64,000 bases of DNA from Lachnospiraceae bacterium (GTDB lineage Bacteria; Bacillota; Clostridia; Lachnospirales; Lachnospiraceae): positions 85,991 through 149,990 of the forward strand of contig JAFQQI010000105.1 in assembly GCA_017411305.1 (NCBI GenBank), written 5' to 3'. The position numbers were made by a program, and so were the translations under genes. Shown piece after piece: positions 34,623 through 45,025 of this stretch (positions are counted from its first letter, which is position 1; each line of letters begins with the position of its first letter). Under the pieces are notes generated by a model that was not told the origin of the DNA, made no database searches, and saw nothing but the letters and a program-made list of their open reading frames with translations.

Positions 34623-37600
34623 ATGGTCACCTCGAAAAAACCTATCCCTAAACAACATATTACTCCTTTCCTACTGATAGCCGTCATCCTAATGGTTGCA
34701 GTTATTGCTATCAGCTATACATTATTCAAACAAAGCAAAAACCCGGTTTCTCCGGAAATTACCATAAAAAATTTGGAAGTCTGCCACGCAAAGAATCCCT
34801 TGGGAATTGATGAAGAAATTCCCACTTTTAGCTGGCAAATGTCAAGTACCGAACGCGGTGTTGCTCAAACTGCTTACCAAATAACAGTTGCCAAAAGCAA
34901 AGAAGATTTGGCAAGTGAGAATTACACATGGGACAGCGGTATAATTGCTTCTTCAGACTCTGTGGGTATTTGTTATGAAGGTCTCCCACTTGAACCAAAA
35001 CAGCGCTATTATTGGTCAGTTATGGTTTGGGATGAAACAGACACCCCTTTTTCCTCTTCTGAGGATTCATGGTTTGAAACAGGTCTACTGGGAACCGGAA
35101 TGTCTGATGCAAAGTGGATTTCTGCGCCTACACCTACTCCCCTTACTTATACTTCCGATGATTTATATTATAATATTCATTATGACCTGGAACTTTCTAA
35201 TACTTCTGCAGGTTTTGTTTTTGGTGCATGCGAAGGGCGATACGGAGATTTATATATCTGTGAAATCAGCCATAAGGAAGAACGTACCTTATTCCGTTTG
35301 CAGACAATGTCCGGTGGTGCTTTTCTCTCAGAAGAAGAACTGGACATCACGCATTGCCGGTTAGAATCAGACGGACTTTTTTCTGTAGATTTATCCGTTT
35401 CCGGCACCACTCTTTCCGCAGTAGTAAACAACGTTCCGGTAAATCATTTTTCCATTACGGAAACACCGGTGGGCAGCATCGGATATTATAAAAGCCGTGG
35501 TACTTCTTATGCCTTTTTTGACAATATTGCCGTCACCTCCGCAAGCGGCGCCTCTCTTTTTTACGAAGATTTCGAGGAGGAAGAAACTATTTTCTCACCG
35601 TACTATATTACGCTTGAAAATGGCCGTCTCAAGGCAGGTAGCGGTATGCGGTTAACCAAAGGCTATGATGCGCCTGCGCCTCTTTTCAGGCGGGAATTTG
35701 ATGTTCAGGACAAGCAAATTGCCGGCGCACGCCTTTATGTGACGGCTCTTGGAAGCTTTACCGGCTCTCTAAACGGCATTCGCATTTCCAACGACTATCT
35801 GAGCCCCGGAAAATTAGCTTTTAATAAACAGCTTTCTTATGTTACCTATGATGTTACAGATCACCTGATCCAAGGGCAGACCAATGCTCTCGGTTTTATT
35901 CTGTTGCACGGATGGTATGACCGTGCTGTGGGCTACCCCGAGATTTGGAATCCATGGGGTGAGCAAAATGCCCTCCTCGGTCATCTGGAAATCCGCTATC
36001 AGGACGGCACATGTGACATTATTTCCACTGATAAAACATTTTCATGCTATACCGATGGTCCTGTCAGAAGCGACGACATTTATCAAGGGGAATTCTATGA
36101 TTCCAACTACGCGCAGCATGGTTTTGATACTGCCGGTTACGATACCGCAGGTTGGATACCTGCTGCTGAAAACATCGTGGATTCTGCCTATTCATCCCTA
36201 CCACTTGTAGCTAAGAAAAACGAGCCTATTGTTTGTGTGAAGGAACTGACTCCGGTTTCCGTTTCCGAGCCTTGCGAAAATGTATTTGTATATGATTTCG
36301 GTCAAAATTTTACCGGAACCTGCCGTATCAAAGCCACAGGCAAGCAAGGGCAAGTAATTACATTACGATACGGAGAGCACCTTAATACCGATTCTTTGAG
36401 TAACAAAGATGACTCTCCCGGAACTGTTTGGACCGAAAACCTGTTAACTGCAGATGCAACTGATTATTATGTAATGAGCGGAGATACTAGCGGGGAGGTA
36501 TATGAACCTGAATTTACATTTCATGGCTTCCGCTATTTACAAATCTCAGGTATTGATGAAGTGATTCCGGTAAATGATATAACAGGAATCGTCCTATCCT
36601 CTGATTTAAAGCAAACAGGAACCTTTTCCTGTTCCAATGAACTGTTGAATCAATTTTATCAAAACACGATAAACAGTCAGCAAAGCAACTTTTTAGATAA
36701 TCCCACCGACTGTCCGCAACGTGATGAACGGCATGGCTGGGCCGGTGATGCTCAAATATTCTCTTTGACAGCCTCTTATCATGCTGACACCTATTTATTT
36801 TACGAAAAGTTTTTGGAAGAACTACGCCTTTTGCAATCCGAAGCAGGCTCCTTTCCCGATATGGCTCCCAGAAATTTCGGTACCAACCCTGACGGCACCG
36901 GTGGTGCAGCCTCCAATAATTGTTGGGGTGATGCACCTGTTATTATTACATGGAATCTTTACATGCAATACGGCGATAAGGCCATTTTGCGCGAAAACTA
37001 CGATGCTTTATGTAAATGGGTGGATGTTCTGGTCAGCACCAGCGATGACTATATCCGTTCTTTTGGCGGATACGGCGATCACTTATCTTTAGAATCTACC
37101 CCAAGCGATCTTTCTGATACTGCCTGGTGTGCCCATTCAGCTCACCTATTGTCTAAAATGGCGCATGCACTGGGTAAATTGGAAGATGCTGCATATTATG
37201 AGTCTATTTATGACAATTTCAAACGGGCATGGCAAAGCAGATACGTTCTTCCTGACGGTATGACCATTTGCCATACCCAAACTTCCTATGCTCTTGGCCT
37301 TGCATTTTCCCTGTTTCCGGAGGATCTTGCTGACGAGGCATTGTTGCATCTTCTTTCCTTGTTGGAACAAAGCGGTTATCAAATCAAAACCGGCTTTTCC
37401 GGTATCAGCCAGCTTTTTCCTACTCTTAGCAACTATGAGCAATTTGATGCAGCATACCAATTACTTCTTCAGGAAAATTATCCTTCCTTGCTCTATCCTG
37501 TAAAGCAGGGAGCCACCACCACATGGGAACTATGGCAGGGATACTCTGAACTCGATAACGGCACCTATCGTTTAGAAGGCTCCTTTAACCACTATGCGTA

Positions 37601-37976
37601 CGGAACTCCTGCAAGCTTTATCTATAGCGATATTTTGGGAATAAAAAGCGATGAAGCAGCTCCGGGTTACAAACATATTTTACTGGAGCCACATACAAGC
37701 GATATGCTTTCTTTTGCAGAAGGAAGTTATGAAAGTATTTATGGAACCATTTATTCCTCCTATGAAAAAACGGAGAACGGTTACAGCTATCGTTTTGAAA
37801 TTCCTGCAAATACCACTGCAACTTTAACGCTGCCTCTATTACCGGACGGATTTTACTATCTGCTGGACGATAAGCCTGTTGAACAGGTTACCGACATTAT
37901 CTGTCACGGTGTTTCCGGTAATCAGGTTAGCTTTGAACTCTCTTCCGGAAGTTACTGTTTTACAACTTCTGATTAG
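34623..37976 (+). CDS. Membrane-anchored GH78 alpha-L-rhamnosidase
   Basis: Cleaves terminal alpha-L-rhamnose. 1117 aa: a short basic start and one membrane segment (about 13-33), a fibronectin-like N-terminal domain (VCHAKNPLGIDEEIPTFSW), an inserted beta-sandwich (about 140-325), the rhamnosidase N domain (ARLYVTALGSFTGSLNGIRI), and the (alpha/alpha)6 catalytic domain with DCPQRDERHGWAGDAQ, whose Glu matches the GH78 catalytic acid. A C-terminal beta domain follows (GYKHILLEPH). The in-frame ATG at 34584 lies on top of the -10 box, so the ATG at 34623, 9 nt after GAGAGA, is used. Being anchored and not secreted free, it may trim the cell's own rhamnan or scavenge host and plant glycans. Confidence 0.92.
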   Translation: MVTSKKPIPKQHITPFLLIAVILMVAVIAISYTLFKQSKNPVSPEITIKNLEVCHAKNPLGIDEEIPTFSWQMSSTERGVAQTAYQITVAKSKEDLASENYTWDSGIIASSDSVGICYEGLPLEPKQRYYWSVMVWDETDTPFSSSEDSWFETGLLGTGMSDAKWISAPTPTPLTYTSDDLYYNIHYDLELSNTSAGFVFGACEGRYGDLYICEISHKEERTLFRLQTMSGGAFLSEEELDITHCRLESDGLFSVDLSVSGTTLSAVVNNVPVNHFSITETPVGSIGYYKSRGTSYAFFDNIAVTSASGASLFYEDFEEEETIFSPYYITLENGRLKAGSGMRLTKGYDAPAPLFRREFDVQDKQIAGARLYVTALGSFTGSLNGIRISNDYLSPGKLAFNKQLSYVTYDVTDHLIQGQTNALGFILLHGWYDRAVGYPEIWNPWGEQNALLGHLEIRYQDGTCDIISTDKTFSCYTDGPVRSDDIYQGEFYDSNYAQHGFDTAGYDTAGWIPAAENIVDSAYSSLPLVAKKNEPIVCVKELTPVSVSEPCENVFVYDFGQNFTGTCRIKATGKQGQVITLRYGEHLNTDSLSNKDDSPGTVWTENLLTADATDYYVMSGDTSGEVYEPEFTFHGFRYLQISGIDEVIPVNDITGIVLSSDLKQTGTFSCSNELLNQFYQNTINSQQSNFLDNPTDCPQRDERHGWAGDAQIFSLTASYHADTYLFYEKFLEELRLLQSEAGSFPDMAPRNFGTNPDGTGGAASNNCWGDAPVIITWNLYMQYGDKAILRENYDALCKWVDVLVSTSDDYIRSFGGYGDHLSLESTPSDLSDTAWCAHSAHLLSKMAHALGKLEDAAYYESIYDNFKRAWQSRYVLPDGMTICHTQTSYALGLAFSLFPEDLADEALLHLLSLLEQSGYQIKTGFSGISQLFPTLSNYEQFDAAYQLLLQENYPSLLYPVKQGATTTWELWQGYSELDNGTYRLEGSFNHYAYGTPASFIYSDILGIKSDEAAPGYKHILLEPHTSDMLSFAEGSYESIYGTIYSSYEKTENGYSYRFEIPANTTATLTLPLLPDGFYYLLDDKPVEQVTDIICHGVSGNQVSFELSSGSYCFTTSD

Positions 37977-38005
37977 TAGACACTTTCTACAAATTGTGCT
38001 ACAAT
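37977..38005 (+). promoter_or_regulatory. Promoter of the FAD oxidoreductase gene
   Basis: TAGACA (37977-37982), a 17-bp spacer and TACAAT (38000-38005), each 5 of 6 to consensus, starting right after the rhamnosidase stop codon. Confidence 0.65.
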
Positions 38006-38047
38006 ATTTAAATGGCAAAAGAATAATTGGAAAGGTAATGGAATCAT

Positions 38048-39622
38048 ATGAAAAAAGCTCTTATTATCGGTGCAGGTCCCGCTGGTCTGACCGCCGCCTA
38101 TGAATTATTAACAAAATCTGACGATATTGAAGTAGTTGTTTTTGAAGAAAGTGATTGCTTTGGCGGTATTTCCAAAACCGTAAACTACAAAGGCAACCGC
38201 ATGGACATGGGCGGACACCGCTTTTTCTCTAAGATTCCCGAGGTAAATGCATGGTGGGACAATATGCTTCCCATGCAGGGACATCCCACATACGACGATA
38301 TCCTTTTAAATCGTCCCATGCCCCTTAGTGAAGGCGGTCCGGATCCCGAAAAAGAAGACCGTGTGATGCTGACCAGACATCGCGTATCACGTATCCTTTT
38401 TGATTCTAAATTTTATGATTATCCGATTTCCTTAAAGCCGGAAACTTTTAAGAACTTTGGCATTCTTACCACTCTAAAGGTTGGATTCAGCTATCTTGGT
38501 TCATTGATACACAAGTTACCGGAGGACAATCTGGAAAACTTTTATATTAATCGATTCGGACGCAAACTCTACTCCATGTTTTTTGAGTATTATACTGAAA
38601 ATTTGTGGGGTCGTCATCCCAGTGAAATTGATGCCTCATGGGGTGCACAGCGTACGAAGGGATTATCTATCTTTGCCATTATTAAAGACGTATTTGGTAA
38701 GATTTTCAAAGTGAAGAACCGCAAGGTAGAAACATCTTTAATTGAAGAATTTAAATACCCCAAATTAGGTCCCGGTCAGTTATGGGATGTTACCGCAGAA
38801 GAAGTAGTGAAGCTTGGGGGTACCATTTACAAAAATGCCAAGGTAACCAAGATTCACAAAAATGCGGACAACCTTCTTACCGGTCTTACCTATGAAAAGG
38901 ACGGACAGGAATTCACCATGGAAGGCGATTACATTATCTCCTCCATGCCCGTTAAAGATTTGGTAGCCGGTATGAATGACGTACCTGCCGAAGCCTCAAG
39001 AATTGCAGCAGGACTTCCTTATCGTGATTATATGACTCTTGGTGTACTGGTTCCCAAGATTAATTTGGTAAACAAGACCAACATCAAGACTGTAGGCAAT
39101 ATTGTTCCCGACTGTTGGGTATATGTACAGGACCGTAACGTGAAGCTGGGACGTTTCCAGATTTACAACAACTGGTCTCCTTACATGATTAAGGACTTGG
39201 AAAACACTGTTTGGATTGGTCTTGAATATTTCGTAAACGAAGGTGACGAATTCTGGAACATGACAGAAGAGGAATTCTCCAAGATCGGTATTGAAGAAAT
39301 GATTAAGTTAGGCTTAATTGGCAACGCAGATGTAGTGCTTGATGTGCATATGGAAAAGGTGAAAAAAGCTTACCCTGCTTATTTCGATACCTATGATGAA
39401 ATTGATACCCTGGTTGATTATCTGAAATCCATTGATAATCTTTACTGTGTAGGACGTAACGGTCAGCACAGATACAATAACATTGACCATTCCATGGTAA
39501 CCTCTTTTGAAACCGTTAAGAATATCTTAAGCGGCCAGAAGGACAAGACCAATATCTGGAGCGTTAATACGGAGAAAGAATATCACGAAGAATCCAAACA
39601 GAACGAAGCAGAAGTTGACTAA
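38048..39622 (+). CDS. FAD/NAD(P)-binding amine oxidase-type protein, UDP-galactopyranose mutase-like
   Basis: A 524-aa flavoprotein. The dinucleotide-binding motif is [19 protein letters not shown], followed by [25 protein letters not shown], a block typical of the protoporphyrinogen-oxidase/UGM-like group found in sugar clusters. The end, [21 protein letters not shown], contributes to flavin binding. It could isomerise or oxidise a nucleotide sugar; a true UDP-galactopyranose mutase is shorter (about 380 aa), so that exact activity is doubtful. It has its own promoter and a terminator behind it. Confidence 0.85.
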   Translation: MKKALIIGAGPAGLTAAYELLTKSDDIEVVVFEESDCFGGISKTVNYKGNRMDMGGHRFFSKIPEVNAWWDNMLPMQGHPTYDDILLNRPMPLSEGGPDPEKEDRVMLTRHRVSRILFDSKFYDYPISLKPETFKNFGILTTLKVGFSYLGSLIHKLPEDNLENFYINRFGRKLYSMFFEYYTENLWGRHPSEIDASWGAQRTKGLSIFAIIKDVFGKIFKVKNRKVETSLIEEFKYPKLGPGQLWDVTAEEVVKLGGTIYKNAKVTKIHKNADNLLTGLTYEKDGQEFTMEGDYIISSMPVKDLVAGMNDVPAEASRIAAGLPYRDYMTLGVLVPKINLVNKTNIKTVGNIVPDCWVYVQDRNVKLGRFQIYNNWSPYMIKDLENTVWIGLEYFVNEGDEFWNMTEEEFSKIGIEEMIKLGLIGNADVVLDVHMEKVKKAYPAYFDTYDEIDTLVDYLKSIDNLYCVGRNGQHRYNNIDHSMVTSFETVKNILSGQKDKTNIWSVNTEKEYHEESKQNEAEVD

Positions 39623-39655
39623 TTGTAGTCTCCGCCAATTGATATCGCAATGTAA

Positions 39656-39682
39656 AAGGCTGTTCACTTAGTGAACAGCCTT
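39656..39682. terminator. Bidirectional terminator
   Basis: A perfect 12-bp stem AAGGCTGTTCAC (39656-39667) with GTGAACAGCCTT (39671-39682) and a 3-nt loop, between convergent genes, with T-rich flanks on both strands. Confidence 0.88.
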
Positions 39683-39710
39683 CATTATTTTATGACACTC
39701 TATTATGTTT

Positions 39711-40694
39711 TTATTTCTTTCTAAACAAGGATTGTCTGGCTCCGTGATTTGCTTCTCGGTTCTTTAAAGTATCGTCTACCACATCCATACGAAGACCGGC
39801 ATCGATAAAGTCACAGTACTTACAGAAACCATAATCACTTCTGCTGTTTCTGATTGCCTGACGAAGCTTCTTATATTCTTCACTGTTCCAAGCATCTTTT
39901 AAAGAAACTTCGTTCAAATCAGCAAGATTAGTTACTTCAAAGTTATCACAGCAACAAATGCCCATTCTTCCGTCAGGGAAGATAAACATATCGGTATAAG
40001 GCATCAGACAGGTTTCTTTGATAATCTTCTGTGTATTCTGCTTATTCGGTGCACTACCGGCACGGTTAGTCAGTACCGCATCCATGTAACGCATCTGAAT
40101 CAGAATATCCACATCCTTAAACTCATCGGGATGTGCCTTTACGTAATCATAAACTTCCTTTACATTGTCATGAAGCTTCATGTCTCTGCAGTAGTTGTTA
40201 ATGATGAACTGATTCACATAAGGAGTAATTTCCTTCAGTTTTTCAACGGTAAGAAGTAATCCGTTGGTGGACAGGAAGATAAAACTATCCGGCAATTGTT
40301 CCCTGCAATATTTATGGAATTCTACAATTCTGGTGTCCAGAAAAGGTTCATTATTGCCGTATAAAGTAAGATGTCCCTTATAGCCCCAGTCATGCAACTG
40401 GTCGATAATTTTATAAAACAGGTCATCCTCCATACGCTTATAAGGACGCTTCTCTGCATTCTTATTGGCAGTACAGAAGGAACAAGTGCTGTTACAACGG
40501 TTGATGGTTTCCAAATTTACCACCAACGGCATAGGGGGTACTTCATCCTTCAGGAAATACTCGATATATTTCTGTTGTAATTTATTTCTTGTAAGAAACT
40601 GAAGCTTTAAATAACTTTCAGAAGAAAGCATGGGGAATCTCTTTTGCAGTTCCCAACCAAGTTTTCCGCCGAAATTATGATATCTGATTGGCAT
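39711..40694 (-). CDS. Radical SAM enzyme with SPASM-like C-terminal cluster
   Basis: A 327-aa iron-sulfur enzyme. The radical SAM motif is CNSTCSFC (CxxxCxxC) near residue 68, followed by the SAM-binding GHLTLYGNNEPFLD. The C-terminus has CLMPYTDMFIFPDGRMGICCCDN and CKYCDF, which provide ligands of an auxiliary cluster. Such enzymes modify sugars or peptides; no precursor peptide is seen nearby, so a sugar or amino-sugar substrate is more likely. A consensus promoter and GGAG precede it. It is transcribed alone. Confidence 0.88.
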   Translation of the reverse strand: MPIRYHNFGGKLGWELQKRFPMLSSESYLKLQFLTRNKLQQKYIEYFLKDEVPPMPLVVNLETINRCNSTCSFCTANKNAEKRPYKRMEDDLFYKIIDQLHDWGYKGHLTLYGNNEPFLDTRIVEFHKYCREQLPDSFIFLSTNGLLLTVEKLKEITPYVNQFIINNYCRDMKLHDNVKEVYDYVKAHPDEFKDVDILIQMRYMDAVLTNRAGSAPNKQNTQKIIKETCLMPYTDMFIFPDGRMGICCCDNFEVTNLADLNEVSLKDAWNSEEYKKLRQAIRNSRSDYGFCKYCDFIDAGLRMDVVDDTLKNREANHGARQSLFRKK

Positions 40695-40758
40695 AATAAT
40701 CTCCTTTATTTGTTATATTCAGCGAATAACGCTTGTACACAAATCATTCAACTTGTTT

Positions 40759-40787
40759 ATACTATCATTGTTTTTGAAAAGCGTCAA
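40759..40787 (-). promoter_or_regulatory. Promoter of the radical SAM gene
   Basis: Minus strand TTGACG (40782-40787), a 17-bp spacer and TAGTAT (40759-40764). The -35 sits inside an inverted repeat, GAAAAGCG with CGCTTTTC, at about 40776-40802. Confidence 0.65.
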
Positions 40788-40816
40788 GTTTATGCGCTTT
40801 TCTTCCCCTCTTGCTT

Positions 40817-42412
40817 TCACTCTTTTACTCTTACCGATTCCAGTCCATAATATTTGCACAATCCTCTATTTTCCCAATATTCCGGTTCTTCATCAATGTC
40901 AGAAAAGTAAATTAATGCTGGTTTCGCAGGAAGAGGCTGTACCACAATATTCTTTTCTCCGCTGTTATACAGTTCTGCACGCTCCGCCATTGCGTCACCA
41001 TAAGCCTTGGCACTGCCATTTGTCAAATCTGTCATCGCTGAAGACATCGTAAAATAGTCCGGATCAGGTATTATCGTTAGTACAGATGCCGCTGCAAAAA
41101 AAAGAATACAACCTGCAATACACCACACCCCACTTGTCCCGAATTTTTTTGAATGCAGCGCATTATCTTGTAATCTCTTGCTCTTTTGCAAATCTTCTTC
41201 CATCTTAAGCGCAACAACAATCTGTCTTTTATTTCTCACATAACCAACTACATATCCCTCACATAACACAAACACAAGAATATACATGGTAAAGGACAGG
41301 GCCTGCAATCTTGCTGCGCCCATGTTACCTACTGCAAATAACGGAGGGGTCATCATAGCTGACACCAAACAGTAGCCAAACATAACAGCCACTAGCGGAC
41401 AAGGAAATACAAATGTCGTCTTTTCAAGCAGCCTCCAAAACAATGGAACCAATAATATAATCATCACTACAAGCGGCCAGCCTGACCACTTATCCACACA
41501 ATAATCAAGGCAGTAATAAAAGGAAATCAACACGGCCTTTAAGGGATTCATCCCATCAACGCTCTCTGACCGCACCCAGTTACCGGGGGCAGCCACATTC
41601 AGAATAAACCCAAACAGGGAAAGACATATAGGAATCAGAAGCGTTTTATATTCTTTCCATTTTTTTAGGACTATTCCAAATCCGATTACTACAAGCATAA
41701 CAACCGCTACATTCAGCGCTGTCATCTGATTGCCGCCGCCTACCAGAAAGCCAAGTATACTTGCTGCTATTAAATCCCAAATTCTTTTTTTTCCCTTATC
41801 GTAAACAGCTGCAATTAACAATCCATAAAAGAAAAGACTCATGCTGTGCACCAGCATATAGTTAGCCGCTCCCGCATACCAGTAAAAGGCTTCTACCCTG
41901 CCTACCATGCACTGCACGGTAACAAAGAGCATACACATAATAATGCTGTGAGAGATATATTTATCTCCATGAAATACCCTGACAAATATATTTTTCAGTA
42001 AATACCACGTAGATAAACTCAGCATGGAAAGCATAATCCATACCGTCAGCACATAAAACCGTTCCCCAAACACATTCGGCGGTACGGCCATCAAAAAGTT
42101 GGAAGTGAAATATCCCATCCAGTATAACCAATCCTCTACTGCCCTCACAACACCTGCCCAAAGTACAGCAAAAATATTATGACTGTTTACCCATACCTGT
42201 CTACAGTTGCTACCGATGGAATAATCATCTGCGCTGGGATAATTGTACCAGCCAATCCACAAAAGCGGAACCAGACTTAATACGTATACAATTGTCAAAA
42301 AAATTGCGAGCCTTTTAGGGGTAATCCATTTCGTCAGCTTTTCCCCAAAATTATCTGTCATCAGCTGCAATTTTTGTATATTCAGTGTACCTTTTTTCAT
42401 GTTATTGCTCAT
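40817..42412 (-). CDS. Polytopic membrane protein, DUF6056-like
   Basis: 531 aa with about 11 membrane segments. The first outer loop, WIGWYNYPSADDYSIGSN, contains the acidic ADDY motif seen in DUF6056 proteins, which are viewed as GT-C-like enzymes of surface glycans. The C-terminal 80 residues are soluble and outside (YGDAMAERAELYNSGEKN). It is the last of nine genes on one transcript from 51.2 kb. No activity is established for this family as far as I know. Confidence 0.75.
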   Translation of the reverse strand: MSNNMKKGTLNIQKLQLMTDNFGEKLTKWITPKRLAIFLTIVYVLSLVPLLWIGWYNYPSADDYSIGSNCRQVWVNSHNIFAVLWAGVVRAVEDWLYWMGYFTSNFLMAVPPNVFGERFYVLTVWIMLSMLSLSTWYLLKNIFVRVFHGDKYISHSIIMCMLFVTVQCMVGRVEAFYWYAGAANYMLVHSMSLFFYGLLIAAVYDKGKKRIWDLIAASILGFLVGGGNQMTALNVAVVMLVVIGFGIVLKKWKEYKTLLIPICLSLFGFILNVAAPGNWVRSESVDGMNPLKAVLISFYYCLDYCVDKWSGWPLVVMIILLVPLFWRLLEKTTFVFPCPLVAVMFGYCLVSAMMTPPLFAVGNMGAARLQALSFTMYILVFVLCEGYVVGYVRNKRQIVVALKMEEDLQKSKRLQDNALHSKKFGTSGVWCIAGCILFFAAASVLTIIPDPDYFTMSSAMTDLTNGSAKAYGDAMAERAELYNSGEKNIVVQPLPAKPALIYFSDIDEEPEYWENRGLCKYYGLESVRVKE

Positions 42413-42439
42413 GCCTTTCTATCACCGGCATCCTTTCTG

Positions 42440-43540
42440 TTACTTTCCTGTATATGCGTTGCAAGCATTAATTACCATGCTCACCTCTTCTTCCGTCATT
42501 TCCGGGAACAAGGGCAGTGTCACACAATGCTTTGCCAAATATTCTGCATTGGGACAATCTCCTTCCCGGTATCCCAGATGGGCATATGCTTTCTGCAAAT
42601 GACAGGGAACCGGATAATGCTTGTTGCATTCCATTCCTCTATCATTCATATAAGCAATCAGATCATCTGCATCTTTTACTGTTACCACAAACAAATGAAA
42701 TACCGGATTGGTGTTTTCAGGATGTGCCTGCATAGTGAATAACGGATTGGTAATCTCTGTAAGATAACGTCTGCCGATTTCCCGTCTTCTTTCGGTCCAC
42801 CGGGGTAAGTACTTCAAACTGACGCTGAGTACTGCTCCCTGCAGCCCCTCCAGCCGGTAATTATAGCCAATCATATCATGGTAGTAACGCACCTGACATC
42901 CCTGGTTTTTCATGGTTGTCATGAAGTCAAAATGTTCCTTTTTCGAACAGGTAATACTTCCGCCTTCTCCAAAGGCATACAGATTCTTGCCCGGATAAAA
43001 GCTAAAGCAGCCCATTTCACCAAGGCTTCCTACCATCTTACCTTCATATAAAGCACCATGAGCCTGGGCACAATCCTCCACCACATAAAGGCCGTACTTA
43101 TCCGCAATTGCCTTTACTTTGTTGAATTCAAAGGGCTGTCCGTATAAATGCACACCTAAAATTGCCTTGGTTTTATCTGTAATTCTTTCTTCTATCTTGT
43201 CAGGATCAATTTCCCAGGTATCTGATGTACAGTCCACAAACACCGGGGTTGCGCCGGTATAGGTTACTCCCCATGCGGTAGCGATATAGGTATTTGCCGG
43301 TACAATCACTTCATCTCCTGCGCCGATTCCCAGTGCAGCCATAGCACAGTGAAGAGCGCTGGTTCCGTTATTTACACCTACCGCATAAGGCATACCGCAG
43401 TAAGCCGCAAACTCTTCATCAAATTTGTCCGCAAACTTACCGCCGGAAAAAGCTGTTTCTTCGCAAACGGCTTCTATAGCCTTTAAATATTCCTCTTTAT
43501 GCTTTTGATAATCCCTGGTTAAATCAATTCTTTTTAACAT
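42440..43540 (-). CDS. DegT/DnrJ/EryC1/StrS family sugar aminotransferase
   Basis: PLP enzyme that adds an amino group to a keto-sugar nucleotide. 366 aa. PYAVGVNNGTSALHCAM and VVEDCAQAHGALYEG are the family blocks; the PLP-binding Lys is in CFSFYPGKNLYAFGEGG. The sequence is close to 3-amino-3,6-dideoxyhexose-type transaminases, which act on dTDP-keto sugars derived from RmlB products. No ketoisomerase partner was seen. The gene starts 1 bp before the end region of the preceding GT2. Confidence 0.92.
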   Translation of the reverse strand: MLKRIDLTRDYQKHKEEYLKAIEAVCEETAFSGGKFADKFDEEFAAYCGMPYAVGVNNGTSALHCAMAALGIGAGDEVIVPANTYIATAWGVTYTGATPVFVDCTSDTWEIDPDKIEERITDKTKAILGVHLYGQPFEFNKVKAIADKYGLYVVEDCAQAHGALYEGKMVGSLGEMGCFSFYPGKNLYAFGEGGSITCSKKEHFDFMTTMKNQGCQVRYYHDMIGYNYRLEGLQGAVLSVSLKYLPRWTERRREIGRRYLTEITNPLFTMQAHPENTNPVFHLFVVTVKDADDLIAYMNDRGMECNKHYPVPCHLQKAYAHLGYREGDCPNAEYLAKHCVTLPLFPEMTEEEVSMVINACNAYTGK

Positions 43541-43541
43541 C

Positions 43542-44294
43542 TTATCCTTCTTTCCTTGCCCTGTCTTCCTGCCGGAAGGTCTTCTTCAACTGATAAATCC
43601 GTACCATGTAATTCTTTATGGTTTTCCAGATTTTAACGGTGGTATTGTAATCCTCCTGCCACTCTACCGGCATATCATAAATATTCATCCCATTCCGCTC
43701 TGCACGAAGCAAAAATTCAATGGTATAGAACCATCCGTTGTCGTTACTGCTTTCCTTTACCAGCTGTTCTGCCGCCTTCTTGCGAAGAAACGTAAAGCCG
43801 CATACCGCATCCGTAGCCTTCATGTGAAAAACAGTTTTTAACAAAAACACCAAACCCATGGAGGTAATCTTACGATACCACTTACGCCCCTTGGTATCGG
43901 ATTCCTTACTGAACCTGCTGCCGTTTATATACTGAAGCTCCGGTTTATTCTGAAACAGTTCTATGGTCTTACTTAAATACTTCAAATCCGTAGATAAATC
44001 AATATCCATGTAGCCCACAATATCGCTCTCATTAAGCTCAATTCCCTTACGGAATGCCACACCCACACCTCGTTCTCCTACTCTGACATAGGTTACTTCC
44101 GGATATTTTTCCGCCAGTTCCATACCAATTTCAGGAGTTTCATCCTCGGAGCCATTGTCCAAAATTGTAAGACTGTACGGTATGGTTACGTTTTTCTTTA
44201 AATACTCCATGGACTTTTCAATTCCGTTGCGCAGGCGCAAGCGCTCATTCAATACCGGAAACAAAAGATTAATACTGATTTCCTTTTGATTCAT
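43542..44294 (-). CDS. GT2 glycosyltransferase, dolichol-phosphate mannosyltransferase-like
   Basis: 250 aa, a single GT-A domain with no membrane segment. EISINLLFPVLNERLRL, LTILDNGSEDETPEIG and VGYMDIDLSTDLKYL are the GT2 nucleotide- and metal-binding elements. The type makes polyprenyl-phosphate sugars, which would feed the GT-C-like membrane proteins of this region. It follows the DUF4956 gene in the nine-gene operon. Confidence 0.86.
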   Translation of the reverse strand: MNQKEISINLLFPVLNERLRLRNGIEKSMEYLKKNVTIPYSLTILDNGSEDETPEIGMELAEKYPEVTYVRVGERGVGVAFRKGIELNESDIVGYMDIDLSTDLKYLSKTIELFQNKPELQYINGSRFSKESDTKGRKWYRKITSMGLVFLLKTVFHMKATDAVCGFTFLRKKAAEQLVKESSNDNGWFYTIEFLLRAERNGMNIYDMPVEWQEDYNTTVKIWKTIKNYMVRIYQLKKTFRQEDRARKEG

Positions 44295-44327
44295 TGTTCT
44301 CTCTCCAAAATAAAGATTCTGTCCTGC

Positions 44328-44993
44328 TTAAAATGTCACTTCCCCGTCATGGGATACTAAAGATACATTCGTAATTCCCTCAAGTCCCGATAGTTCCTGT
44401 ACCATCTCATATTCTTCCTTTACACGGACTTCTACAATCAGGTTACATTTCTCGGAAGATACATTTCTGGATTTTACTTTGTAGTATTTGGAATACTTCT
44501 TTACCGTATTAATCATTTCCGGTTCCTTCTTAGAATCCTTTAAGTTCATAATCAGAATCATGGGAGCACGGCCAATGGGCAACCTGTCCAAAATAACCAC
44601 CAGCACCGTCAAAATCGCTGAAAGAATAATGGCAACCTCCATTACTCTCGCACCGCAGCAGATTCCCACTGCAATAGACCAAAATAAAAAGCACAAGTCC
44701 ATAGGCTCCTTTACCGCCGTCCTGAAACGTACAATGGAAAGAGCACCAACCATACCAAGAGATATGACAATACTGGATTGTACCGCCAAAATAATGGCTG
44801 CGGTTACTACCGCAATCACCGCCAGTGCAATGTTAAAGCTTTTGGAATAAAAGGTTTTCTTGGTAATCAGCCGATATACCACATAGATATAGCATGCCAG
44901 TACGCAGGAAATTCCAAGCACCATTACCGTATGTGCGATGCTGATATCCCCACTGGTATAATTTTCCAAAAATTCACTTATTAACGACTGCAT
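44328..44993 (-). CDS. DUF4956 membrane protein
   Basis: 221 aa from the ATG at 44993, which follows GGAGG by 8 nt; a longer frame to 45044 would overlap the VTC gene. Four membrane segments span residues about 18-130. SLGMVGALSIVRFRTAVKEPMDL is the hallmark of the family, followed by a cytoplasmic ferredoxin-like domain of about 75 residues. DUF4956 proteins recur beside VTC polyphosphate polymerases and CotH kinases, as here. Function is unknown; a channel or membrane partner of the polymerase is possible. Confidence 0.88.
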   Translation of the reverse strand: MQSLISEFLENYTSGDISIAHTVMVLGISCVLACYIYVVYRLITKKTFYSKSFNIALAVIAVVTAAIILAVQSSIVISLGMVGALSIVRFRTAVKEPMDLCFLFWSIAVGICCGARVMEVAIILSAILTVLVVILDRLPIGRAPMILIMNLKDSKKEPEMINTVKKYSKYYKVKSRNVSSEKCNLIVEVRVKEEYEMVQELSGLEGITNVSLVSHDGEVTF

Positions 44994-45025
44994 TTTTCTT
45001 ATCCTCCAAATATCGTATTTTTCAA

